Part shown: positions 10,976 to 20,984 of the stretch, piece by piece
How the letters are laid out: each line of letters starts with the position of its first letter
Numbering within the stretch: position 1 is the stretch's first letter
Source of the DNA: Blattamonas nauphoetae
Lineage: Eukaryota > Preaxostyla > Oxymonadida
Direction of reading: 5' to 3'
Length of the DNA: 64,000 nucleotides
Assembly (NCBI GenBank): GCA_033064195.1
Contig: JARBJD010000102.1
Coordinates: 160,375 to 224,374, forward strand
Program-made: the position numbers and the translations under genes
Notes under the pieces: model-generated
Told to the model about the DNA's origin: nothing
What the model saw: only the letters and a program-made list of their open reading frames with translations
Database searches by the model: none

Positions 10976-11585
10976 GAAGTGATACGATCATTTCCACAAG
11001 AAATCATTTTTTAAAACTTGAGACTCTCAGTCAGGATGAAAAGAATTTCCAGAACCTTTCAAGTGACTTTCGACAATTCATTCAAATGCATTGCTTGGTC
11101 ACGAAATCATTCGTGAGTGGTTGTTGATCGGACCATTCTTTCTCTTCCATTTTCCCATCCCAATTAACTAACGGACTAGTATTCACTTTGATCAAACAGT
11201 TTGAAACAGTCTACACTTTTTCCACAGTTTTATGTTGTTCAACTGTTTTTGTTATGCCTAACACTTATTTCGACACTTTTTCCTCACATCCCAAATATCT
11301 CTCTCCTTTCAGTGACTTTGCGGAATGCAGACTCTGTATGTTGTGAAAATTCTCTCATTATTCTGATTTTTTCGATTCTTTCCGTTGTAATCTGATAATA
11401 CATCATCAGCCCAAACATGGAGAATCTCAACAAAACACTAAAAAAGTGATTTCTGATTGTATGCACTGACAATTTTCAACTTTTGTCAACTTTTCACACA
11501 CTCTTTAGTGGTTTATTTTCTTTTCATAGCTTCCATCGTGTTTTTCTCTTTTCCATTGATTTCATCAATCATCTCTCTCACTTTT
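10976..11585. other. Divergent intergenic region upstream of the BUB2-like and acidic unknown genes
   Basis: About 610 bp between two start codons. The right half is strongly pyrimidine-rich on the plus strand, as expected for a leader or intron-like sequence. A short open frame there encodes only Leu/Ile/Phe/Ser-rich sequence and looks non-coding. A 5' exon of the downstream gene could be hidden here, but none is convincing. Confidence 0.4.
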
Positions 11586-12959
11586 ATGATGAATCTCAAC
11601 TTAGCCAACATCTCTACAACAAATATGACAACTGACGCACAACCATTGATAGATCAATCAACTTCCTCACTTCACAGTGCCCCACTTCATACTCACACTC
11701 CCCCTTCATCCACTCGGCCTCTCTCCAACTCGTCCTCTCCATCCTCCCACTTGAAATCAAGTTCACATCATCCCACTGTTCAGTTTGAAGTTCCAACCAG
11801 GGACGATGAATCGGATGGCTTCCACACTCCTCCCATGAACTCAGTCGCTGGAATCGGTGCAATGTCCACGCTCGAAGAAGAACACAAACGACAGCGACTG
11901 AGTGAGACTCCGGTTAAATCCACACACTTTACCGATCGGGTCATTCGAGAGAATGATCTCAACTCCACAGATGAAACAAGCCCAATTGAGAGTTACTCTG
12001 CACACTTTTTGAGAGGTCTAACTGAAAAGAAGGACAAAGGAGCTGATCAGATGGATGATGGTGAAGATGATGACTACATTTCTCCCCATCACAACGAGAC
12101 ACGGCATTCACAAACCGAGACAGATTTTCAGCAGGGTGAACTTGGATGTGATATTTATGCATCGGAGTTGATGTGGAAAACTCAAATGACCATCCAATCA
12201 ATTTGGGAGCAATTGGAGAGAAAGACAAACATAACAAAAGAGAACCAATACAAACGATCTATCCCAATCCCATCCAAAGAACGACAGTCAACAACGTCAA
12301 AGAAGCAAGAACGACAGACAAATGATATGAGAGCATCAGTTGATTCTCAAAATTATCAAGCATTAGACAGAATCAGTGAGAAAATGTCAATCAATCAGCT
12401 TGCCTTGTTTCTCACACACCTCTGCACACGGTCGACTTTAACTGAACAAATCGATGATGTTCTAGGATACAGTGCATCACAGGGCATCAATCTCACAATT
12501 CACCAGCCAAATCAGTCCATAAAAACTCCGAGCACATCAAACGAATTACAGAGGACAACACCTCAAAATACCAACGCAAAGAGAATACATGAACAAACAG
12601 AATTGAATTCTTCTCCATTTTCCCATCTTCTCCCCCAAATGAAGTATGGCGAGACTGATTCGCTGGACACCGAGCATGAAGAAGAGTTACACGATCAAAT
12701 ACCAACTGGACCAGCGTTTGACTATGAACAATCAGCTTCTTATGTTGATCCATTTCCACCTGCAAAGGAAGGAGAAATTGATCAAGATCTCCACATCGAT
12801 TCATCGTCACATTCTGAGGACACAGAGGATGATGACGATGGGGAAGACTTTGAAAAGTCATCAATTGGTGATGATGCGATTCGTAAAACTCTCCAACTAG
12901 TCTTGAAAGAAGGAGAAAAAGCGATGGCAAAAGAAGTCGATGGAGAGGAGGAAGGTTAG
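11586..12959 (+). CDS. Unrecognised hydrophilic protein with acidic stretches (about 457 aa)
   Basis: One exon from the paired ATGs at 11586/11589 (MMNLNLANISTTNM) to a TAG at 12957-12959. The frame is open further upstream, but that part starts without an ATG and translates a T-rich leader into hydrophobic sequence, so I start here. The protein is Ser/Thr/Pro-rich at the N-terminus. A more ordered-looking helical patch lies near the middle (ISEKMSINQLALFLTHLC), and acidic runs (DDGEDDDY, EDTEDDDDGEDFEK) precede a final helix IRKTLQLVLKEGEKAMAKE. There is no signal peptide, membrane segment or known motif. Its 3' end faces the PDK1 gene 145 bp away. It could be a nuclear or scaffolding protein; that is only a guess from composition. 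Confidence 0.6.
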   Translation: MMNLNLANISTTNMTTDAQPLIDQSTSSLHSAPLHTHTPPSSTRPLSNSSSPSSHLKSSSHHPTVQFEVPTRDDESDGFHTPPMNSVAGIGAMSTLEEEHKRQRLSETPVKSTHFTDRVIRENDLNSTDETSPIESYSAHFLRGLTEKKDKGADQMDDGEDDDYISPHHNETRHSQTETDFQQGELGCDIYASELMWKTQMTIQSIWEQLERKTNITKENQYKRSIPIPSKERQSTTSKKQERQTNDMRASVDSQNYQALDRISEKMSINQLALFLTHLCTRSTLTEQIDDVLGYSASQGINLTIHQPNQSIKTPSTSNELQRTTPQNTNAKRIHEQTELNSSPFSHLLPQMKYGETDSLDTEHEEELHDQIPTGPAFDYEQSASYVDPFPPAKEGEIDQDLHIDSSSHSEDTEDDDDGEDFEKSSIGDDAIRKTLQLVLKEGEKAMAKEVDGEEEG

Positions 12960-13104
12960 GCATTTATTCCAAAACATTCATCACTTCGAATTCATTCTTT
13001 ATTTTGCATATGCTCAGAGAGTGGTATAAGAATCTCATGTGGGGGAAAGGAAAAAGATGGGGTCAGAAAAAAAGAAAACTCTTGCGAAAAGAAGAATAAG
13101 GAAA

Positions 13105-14374
13105 TCAAGCCGCATCAAAAACATCCGAAGGGGCGGTCCAGGCAACACAGAACAAAGTGTCGTCACCATTTGAGTCAGGAGGAAAGAAAGATTCATTGGG
13201 AGGGGGTGGGATGGGAGTACGGGATGTTGAGCCATGATCCCGAGGAAGAATGAGCACGTTTCGTGTTCTCGGACTCGCATCGACATTATTTGAGAATGTA
13301 GAGGAGATGTTTGGAGGTTCTTGATAGGAGAGATGAACCCAGTCAATCCCTTCGAAAAAGGGATGCCCTTTGATGTCATCGATTGACAACCGAAGGGTTG
13401 GGTCTTTGACCAAAATTTGGGAAAGCAGACTGCAAAGCTCTTCGGGGAGGGAATGATGGAATGTTTGGCCTTTTTTCGGTGTCAGCGAGTACTGGCATTC
13501 AATGATCTGTTGATACAGAAGATAATCTGTTGGTGCACTGAAGAGTGGATGCCCAGTATAGATGTAAAAGAGCATGCAGGCGAGCGACCAGATGTCTGAC
13601 GCTTGGTCAGCTTCCTTTCCCTCAAGAACTTCAGGTGAGACATACAACGGTGACCCAACAATTGAGGGATTTCGAGGTTGAAGGGGAGGAGATTCAGAGG
13701 GAGGTACGAGGACTGAAGGGATTGACTTTTCTGCCATGAGTTTTGCACACCCAAAATCAATGATTTTGATGTGCTGATCGAGACAAATCAGAACATTCTC
13801 TGGTTTCAGGTCACGATGAAGAATTCTGAAGGTTAATCAAAGAGGAGAGCAGGAAACTTTTCTTGATGAAGATATGCGATAGCTTCGACAAGCTCGGCTG
13901 CATAATACCTCAAATCGTCAAACGATAAAGAACTCTGATTTCATATGATTAACTGAACAAGAATATACAAGATCAAGATCCGTCAAGTTTCCGTAGCCAA
14001 GTTCTTGAACAAAATCTGGAAGTGATAAACAAAATAAAGCGATACAAATGCTTGTCTCATCTTCAAAAGCTGAATAGACACGAAGGATATTTGTGTGTTT
14101 TAGTCTTATCACAAGATCACATTCTGTCTTGATTGATTCACTTGAACGTGTGTTCCTTAGATTAGCTTTATTCATGACTTTGAGTGAGAAAGCCTTTGGG
14201 ACTTTTTTGTAAAAAACCTTGTAAATCTAGTGAAGTTAGAGATGTTAGGTGATGAAAAGAGGATAGAAAAGATGGATGAGAATGAGAAGACAATACAGTG
14301 CTATATGACCCCGAACCAATGGGGATCCAATCGTAAAAGTCATCTTTAGTGAATGTCAAGTTAAGATGTGACAT
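13105..14374 (-). CDS. PDPK1: PDK1-like AGC protein kinase without a visible PH domain
   Basis: PDK1 phosphorylates the activation loop of other AGC kinases. The model starts at an ATG at 14374: FYDWIPIGSGSYSTV is the glycine loop. Later exons carry ECDLVIRLKHTNILRVYSAF (strands beta-4/5), YYAAELVEAIAYLHQEK, then RILHRDLKPENVLICLDQH and IIDFGCAKLM. The last exon gives IVGSPLYVSPEVLEGKEADQ, DIWSLACMLFYIYTGHPLF, and KGHPFFEGIDWVHLSYQEPP, the C-lobe end typical of PDK1. After the kinase core there are only about 80 low-complexity residues, whereas animal PDK1 has a PH domain. Yeast Pkh kinases also lack a PH domain, so this need not be a truncation. At least four introns are implied. Exon edges between 13850 and 14330 are approximate. 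Confidence 0.82.
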
Positions 14375-14415
14375 TCACGAACGGAAAAAAAATGTTGCGA
14401 ACACGATCTGGATCA

Positions 14416-14747
14416 TCAACTAAGATATTGCGCCTCTGGGTTTTCATCCGAACAAATTTCCATAATCAAGTCATTTATGGCCCGTTTTAGAATGGATTGA
14501 GTTTGTTCATCAGTGAATCGATGAGCATCATGTTCTCTTGAGTGATGAAGAATTTCACACCCCACAAAGTTATAAGAACGTTTTTCTTTGTCACAACACT
14601 TTTCATTCGTGAGTTACTGAGTTGTTCTGATGTTTGCATTGACTGTAGGGGTCTGTTTCTTCGAGCCAGGAACAAAAAGGACCCATTGCCCGAACATCGC
14701 AGAAACGGTAACATGACATCAGGAAGATCTGTCGGAACGAGCAACAT
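14416..14747 (-). CDS. Small two-exon protein of unknown function (about 99 aa)
   Basis: This gene is easily missed because neither exon is long. An ATG at 14747 opens MLLVPTDLPDVMLPFLRC and GSFLFLARRNRPLQSM. A 32-nt GT-AG intron (about 14614-14583) joins SEQLK to KRSYNFVGCEILHH, and the frame runs on through HRFTDEQTQSILKRAINDL to a TGA at 14416. Reading without splicing, or in the other frames, gives much poorer sequence. The composition is that of a compact globular protein with a beta-rich front half and a C-terminal amphipathic helix. I cannot name a family. The stop lies only 41 bp upstream of the PDK1 start on the same strand, and the start is divergent from RSP3, 99 bp away. Confidence 0.6.
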
Positions 14748-14846
14748 GTTTCGTGCTCCTGGAGAGTATAACGTCCATTTTTCTGGTCATTTTCATCTTC
14801 CTTTCCGTCCTTCTCATGAAACGACCTCAGGAAACCACGAAACATA
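14748..14846. promoter_or_regulatory. Candidate bidirectional promoter, small unknown gene / RSP3
   Basis: Ninety-nine bases separate two divergent ATG codons, so the core promoters and leaders of both genes must fit here or overlap coding sequence. I see no TATA box. The evidence is positional only. Confidence 0.4.
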
Positions 14847-16604
14847 ATGAGTGATCCACGTGTCTATCGTGGTGTCCAACATGCTCGCGTATGTTTTCTT
14901 CCTTTTTATTAACTTCACTAACGCGTTCAGCCGATCGAAGCCAAAGAACATCCATTTCTGACCACCCAACCAATAAAAGACAATCCTTCCGCAAAAACGA
15001 CGTCATCCAAAGCAAAAAGCAGAGGAATGACAACAGGAAAGGTATCGTCCTCGAAGCATACAGTTGATCCGAATAAACCAGAAACCTGTTTGACTCACTC
15101 ATCTTTTTCTCAAACTCTCTCAACCAGACTTAAAATCGAAAAAAGAAAAAGAAGTTCCAAAAATTCCAACCACTTTCCGCGCTCGCCAAATGAATGTTGC
15201 CCCAGCAAACGCTCAGAATTCTCATCGTCAACAAGAACAAGAATATGAAGAACTCTCATCCAGTGATGAATACGAAATTATTGAAGGAGACAAATGGGAG
15301 CCCACACCCGAGGAACGTCCTCCCACTCCACCATACTTTCCGCCGCCTTACGGAACGGACAAACAAACTCAGATCGATCTTGAAGAAATCTTTGACTTTG
15401 ATTACGAAGTTGTACCGTTCTTGGAGCTCATTGTTGGTCGTGCACTTGAGCAAGCTATGCAAGAGTTGGCAGAAAGCGAGGATCACAAGACAATGAAGGA
15501 AGGAAGGGTTTGTTTCAAAATCTCAACTTATTGGAGGATCTTTCTCACTATTTTACTTCATTCAGACCCAATTTGAGAATCTACGCAATGCCGAATTGGC
15601 TGAAAACCAAAGATGGGTGGATAGCCAAAACAGACGGATCAAAGAAAGAGTTTGTACACACTCGAGATTTCACTCAACTTTGCTCATCTCTCAAAGGATA
15701 CCCGTCACAAACAATTTGCTGTTCACGCTGCATCAGAAGAGGCGAGCCGGAGGAGACGCTGGGCAAACGAACAAGCCCGCTTTGCTGTGTGCCTCCTCTC
15801 TATGCTTTCATGAAGTGAACATGTGTTGTTGTTAATTATCCTTTCAGATGGAATCTGCGACCAACACAGCTCGGGTTACGTTTATTCAGCAATCGTCCAA
15901 TCTCTTCACCTCCACTGGCAAACATGACATCGAACAATTCTTCTTTCCATGGCTGCAAGATAAAGTTAATAAGAAGCTGGAAAAAACACAACTTGCCCGA
16001 TCCGTTGCTCAGAGTTTGTCGGACAGAATCACTAACCAAAACATTCTCTTTTCTCTCTTATTCATTTATCCACCCTTGTCATTTCTTCACCATCCCTCAT
16101 TTTCCTCCACAAACTTCCTTTCTCTTCAGATTTGCTAGTAATGTCGCAGCAGAAGGCTCAGGAACGACTAGCTAAGAAACAATACGAAGATTCCCAGAGA
16201 TTGAGCGAACTTAAAATCAGAGGAGAGATGCAAAAAGAAGATCTCATTGCGAAGAAGGATCGACAGAAATGGCTTCCAGCTGTTGAAGAATTTGTGTGAA
16301 GGACACTCAACATTCAGATCATCCTTCGTTTCCTTGCTCACTTTTTGCCCTTCTCTCTATATTGTGCTTTTCATTGCTTCTTCTTCCCGGTCTCCTTTAG
16401 TACGCTGAACGAGAGCTGCTTAAGGACGAAGATGCTTTCTCGCAACAACTGTCGCAAGATTTGAGGGAGGCAATGGCGCCAGCGGAAGGAGATCTTCAAG
16501 AAACCAAACTTGAAGAGGAACAGCAGAAAATGGTTGAGGAAGAAAAGAAAGAAGAGGAAGAGAAACCAAAGAAAAAGAAGTCCTCGACAAAAGCCTCAAA
16601 ATGA
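14847..16604 (+). CDS. RSP3: Radial spoke head/stalk protein 3 homologue (axonemal, multi-exon)
   Basis: RSP3 anchors the radial spoke to the axonemal doublet and carries an A-kinase-anchoring helix. The ATG at 14847 gives MSDPRVYRGVQHARPIEA, matching the family's RRVxRGNTYA region. The central exon has ERPPTPPYFPPPYGTDK and QTQIDLEEIFDFDYEVVPFL. The helix LELIVGRALEQAMQEL follows, the most conserved part and the position of the AKAP amphipathic helix. Next come FENLRNAELAENQRW, then TGKHDIEQFFFPWLQDKVNK, equivalent to the DIEIGFLPWLMNEVEK block. The C-terminus is Lys/Glu-rich and ends at a TGA at 16602-16604. At least six introns of about 40-110 nt are present; those between 15650 and 16400 are placed approximately. 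With DNAI1 at 38-40 kb it shows a motile flagellum. Confidence 0.9.
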
Positions 16605-16727
16605 GGGGACATTACTTGCTCATCTTGATTTGAACTGATATTTTTCTTTTTGGGTAGTTTTTTTGCGTACAATTTCACTGAAATACCCTAAACGCAGTCA
16701 TCGTCATGATCGTCCCATCGGTTCCAC

Positions 16728-19700
16728 ATGACCGACGTCGATTTCTTTGGTTGGAGCGATCAGTTTGGAGCCAGCTTGACCCACAGTCATTCTGAATATG
16801 GACAATCTCAGGCAGAGGTATCTTTCCTTATAACTTTCAGCATCATTGGTAGTCATTCCAAGCTCCAACCAGAGCAGATTCTCCTCAAGGAGAACAAGAA
16901 AAGACACTATTTTCCCTTTACCAAATGAGCGTATGCCTTCTTTTTTCTTTTCACGAAATATTTTTGACAAAAACTCCTTCAATTGCTCTGTATTCTGACA
17001 CCTCCATTTATTCTCCGTTTTTCATCGTACACTGCAACTCTATTGTGATTACCTGATGCTTTTCATCATTATTTCAGTTTCAACGTCTTCCTGAGGAAAA
17101 GGCAAAATCGCAAAACAAACCCTTCCGACAAATTTTTGCAGCTAATGAAATCGTATTTCTTGTCCATGATGATCATGTCGTTCGCTGGGATACAGTTGAA
17201 GAAAAAACGTCAGGTATTCTCACACCCTTTTCCTTCCCTTTTTCTGTTTTCCTGATTCATTTATCACTATAATCATCGAACGATCAATCATGACCTCTTA
17301 CAGTCTATCAGGTCAATATCAATCGATCTACAGAAAAGCTCTACAAAGCTTTTTGTGATCCAACTGGACAGCATCTTTTTATGAGTACGACAACTGGAGA
17401 CAATTATCATATCGCTCATGGATCGAAGGTGACACTCGCCAAACAACTCAGCAAATGGAAGTTTGTCATGGAATCCATGTGCTTCCTCGCTCCGTTTCCG
17501 ACAATACAGAAAATTGCAGAAAAATCCCACGGATATTGCGCAATGGCCAATTGTTACAAAGGAAACTCGAAAAAGGAGGTGAACTGGACAATCCTCATCG
17601 GAACACAGGATGGAAAGGTCCTTGAAAGTACGCTTGAAGGAAGACAGCAAATTCCATCAGAGGTTTTTCTTTTCCGCACACAAAGATTCTGATTCAATTC
17701 TTTACTCATAGATCCCTATCCAGATGCCACAGCAGCAATTACCCATTACGTCCATAACAGGAACCATTGAAGTTGTTGATCAACAGGCAAGACTTGTTAT
17801 TTGGCTCAGCACATTCTACTTCAAATTGGAATTAATCAAAGACAAGGCGGACGAACCATTCACTCTAAACGCAAAGAACACAGTTCAAATACCATTAAAT
17901 TGTTTGAAGTTGATTTCATTCTATCCTTTTTCCATTTATTTAGTGAAAACCTCTGTTCATGAGTTTGCTGCAAACTCGGATTTCATTGTTGCAGGCCCAA
18001 CGACTGATTCACCGTCGGACCAATCACAACTCGCCATCAAACCGACTTGGTTTGCATGGCTGATTGCTGCGGGAGTGTTTCATTCGTCTCTCATCTCATC
18101 ACAACCCAAACACGGCCTCAACATAATTCCGCCTGACGGAGCCCTCATCTCGTTCCACCGCCATCCGAATCCCACTTTCAATCAAAACGCCATCCAATCT
18201 CCGTCTCCATTTGCGATAGCTGCCACAGAATCTCATTATTTCGTCCTTTACGACGACCGGCTCCAAGCCTGGTCTCATCTGTCAGGCGACCTCGTCGACG
18301 ATTCAGTCTGCATCATGCGCTCCATTGACACGCCCGGGTCCGCACTGCCCTCTCTCGTGAAGTTTAAAGTGGCACAGAAGAGAGGTTATTACAACAAGGG
18401 CGACGAGGACGATGACTACGACATGCTCGCCCCGCAACCGCCGAAGGGGGGACAGACCACCATCGACATCACGTTCCGCGGGATGTGCACAGACCCAATC
18501 ACAAACTACGTTTACGTGACAGACGGAGACCACATCTACACACTCCGATACGGCGATGAGAAGGAGGACGAGTGGATTGTGCATCTGGGGAAGGCGATCG
18601 ATCTGCATTCGTCTCTCCTGAAGGTCTGTCTCACCAAGCGTGAGGAGGAGAAGAAAATGGACACGACCACTCCTCTCATTCCCGACTCGCAGCTGAAGCG
18701 TATTGCTTCTTATTTCGCAGACGCCCTCGCAACGACCAAGACAGATGCCCAGAAGAACCTCGTCTCCATCATCCAAGGCCATTGTTACTTCCTCTCCCGC
18801 AATTACAGACTCGCAGCGGAGAAATGGGCAAAGAGCGGGCGAGAGTTCGAAGAGACCGCGCTTGCCTTGATTCGACTGGAGAAGTGGACAGTGCTCCGAG
18901 AGTATGTTGAAACGCGGCATCAATTGATCGAGGCAACATTCTCACCCGACAAAATTGCGAAATCACTGCTGGGGACTTGGCTTGTGGGGATGATGTTGGA
19001 CGAAATCGCAGCAGAGCGAGCGATCAAGCAGGAGAACTCTGCGCTTTTGGCAGAATTCTTCCCCACAAACCGGATCTCAACAGAAATCCGCAGAGTCAAA
19101 GAACAAGACCAGCACTCTGCTCTCTCATCTCTCCAATCTCCTCTTTCCGGACAGATCTTTGAGCCGACACAATCTGAGAAGAATCTCCGCATCTTCCTCA
19201 AAGCAAACCAAGCAACACTCAACCGTTTGATAGTCTACTCGATGCTTCAGGCGCACGGTGCACTGGATGTGCTCAGCGATTTTGCGGAGGATGTCGGCGA
19301 CGTGAAGATGCATGTCCAACTCTTCATCTCTCGGCATCTGTTCGAAGAGGCGCTGTATGTCATGCGAGTGAAGGAAGACGCAGAATTGTACTATCAGTTC
19401 TCGCCCTTCCTCATCAGGCAGGTTGGGAAGGAGCTCATTGCCCAATGGATGAAGATCCCTCCCGGAAAGATCGACCCGGCCAAGCTGATCCCGTCCCTCT
19501 CTTTGTACTGCGCTCCCCCAAAGCAACGTTGGCAAGAGAACGAATCAATCCGGTTTTTGAACTGTGTGATTCGATACTGGCATTCAACCAACCCACAGGT
19601 GCACAACTTCTACGTCCTCTCGCTCGCCCGCTCAGCAACAGAAGACAAACTCATTGAATTCATCCACGAACACGACGACGTGGAAGATCCTGACCTCGCC

Positions 19701-20888
19701 GACTCAGGTCTCGATGGACACGAATCGACTGGGCGCAAAAGGTGCTACGACGAGCGGTATGCTCTCCGCGTGTGCATGCAGGAGCACTGCTACCGCGCGG
19801 CTGTTTTCGTGTATTGTCAACTGGGATTGTTCGACGAGGCTGTCAACCTGGCCCTTCGTGTTGATTTTAATCTTGCAAAGGATGCAGCTAAACTTGCTTC
19901 TGGACGAGCAGATGCTGCCCTCTTCCAGTCTCTTTGGATTAAGATCGCAAAAAGTGTTGTCGATCAGAAGATGGAACAGAGCAAACAACTTAATTCCAAT
20001 CCAACAGACAACCGAGTCAGTGAATCACTCATCCATGACATCCTGGACGAATGCATGCGACTTCGAGGAGAGTCGGACAACTTCCAGCTTGCCCTCGTCG
20101 ACATCCTCCCATACTTCCCCGACTTCTTCTGCATCGACGACTTCAGACGAGAAATTGAGGCATCGATCGAAGAATCAAAACAACGCTCACATGAGCTCAA
20201 CTCTCAGATTGTTGAGCAAAGCAAGATGCAGCAGAGCATGGGCGAAGAACTCATCTACCTTCCTCAACAACGGTTCATCACTGTCACCCACGACACGCTG
20301 TGTGCCGGTTGCAACAAGCACCTCTTCCTCCCTCCACCCGACCTTATCTTCTCCGCCTCCTCTCACCCACACATGAAGCATTCCCCTGACCCTGGCCTCA
20401 ACATCGTGGAAGGGTTTTACACCTTCCCTTGTGGCCACGTCTTCCACGCCAATTGTGCTGTGAAGGTGCTCATTGAGAACTGCAAACAAGACGAGAAGGA
20501 TGCTCTTCGAAAAGTGTTTGAGCAGCTTACAACAGCCGTCACATCATCCTCTGTCCCAATTTCAACAGTTTCAAGAATCACAGAAAAGATTGTTGGGACA
20601 GGCGAGGACAGTCTTCGAGTAGCACTCTTCAACATCAGAAAAGACAAAACATCAGCCATTGCGTCCCCCGAGTCTCAAATGCAACAGATTGCACCGACCC
20701 CTTCTGTTTTCAAAGATTTTCCTGTTTTATCCAATCCACATACCACAGACCGATCTGGCTTGATTCACGAGCTTGATGAACTTATTCAATCAGACTGTCC
20801 ATATTGTGGTGAACGAGCCATCGATTCTTTAACCATACCCTTTATTGACCCAGTTCTTGACAACGAGGCTGAAGCCTTCCCGATTTAA
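16728..20888 (+). CDS. VPS18: VPS18, HOPS/CORVET core subunit with C-terminal RING
   Basis: VPS18 is a central subunit of the CORVET and HOPS tethers for endosome and vacuole fusion. The first exon starts at an ATG at 16728 (MTDVDFFGWSDQF). Introns near 16818-17078, 17216-17303 and 17662-17711 lead into a very long exon that continues to the TAA at 20888. The N-terminal half is a beta-propeller. It contains the Pep3/Vps18-domain block (IVFLVHDDHVVRWD, KLYKAFCDPTGQHLFMS). The middle is alpha-solenoid (clathrin-repeat-like), including ALRVCMQEHCYRAAVFVYCQ. The C-terminus has a RING-type site: LCAGCNKHLF, then FPCGHVFHANCAV, and after an insertion SDCPYCGERAI. The total of about 1,240 residues is somewhat longer than the animal protein, mainly through inserts between propeller blades and within the RING. 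The gene converges with the SLC12-type gene (97 bp between stops). Confidence 0.9.
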
Positions 20889-20984
20889 TTCTTGTTTTTA
20901 TTCTTTTCACAACACGTGTCTTCATTCCTGTTTGGCGTTTGTGCAAAGAGTCTGTGAATGAAAAATACATGGCGAGGTGAAGTG

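Noticed and set aside
11457-11585. N-terminal extension of the acidic unknown protein, including a hydrophobic segment
   Set aside because: The extension has no ATG and translates a pyrimidine-rich leader. The hydrophobic run is explained by T-richness rather than by a signal anchor.
18303-18923. Long antisense open frames inside VPS18, SF3B3, SEC24 and SLC12 exons
   Set aside because: They are shadows of well-conserved coding exons, with low-quality amino-acid composition and no motifs.
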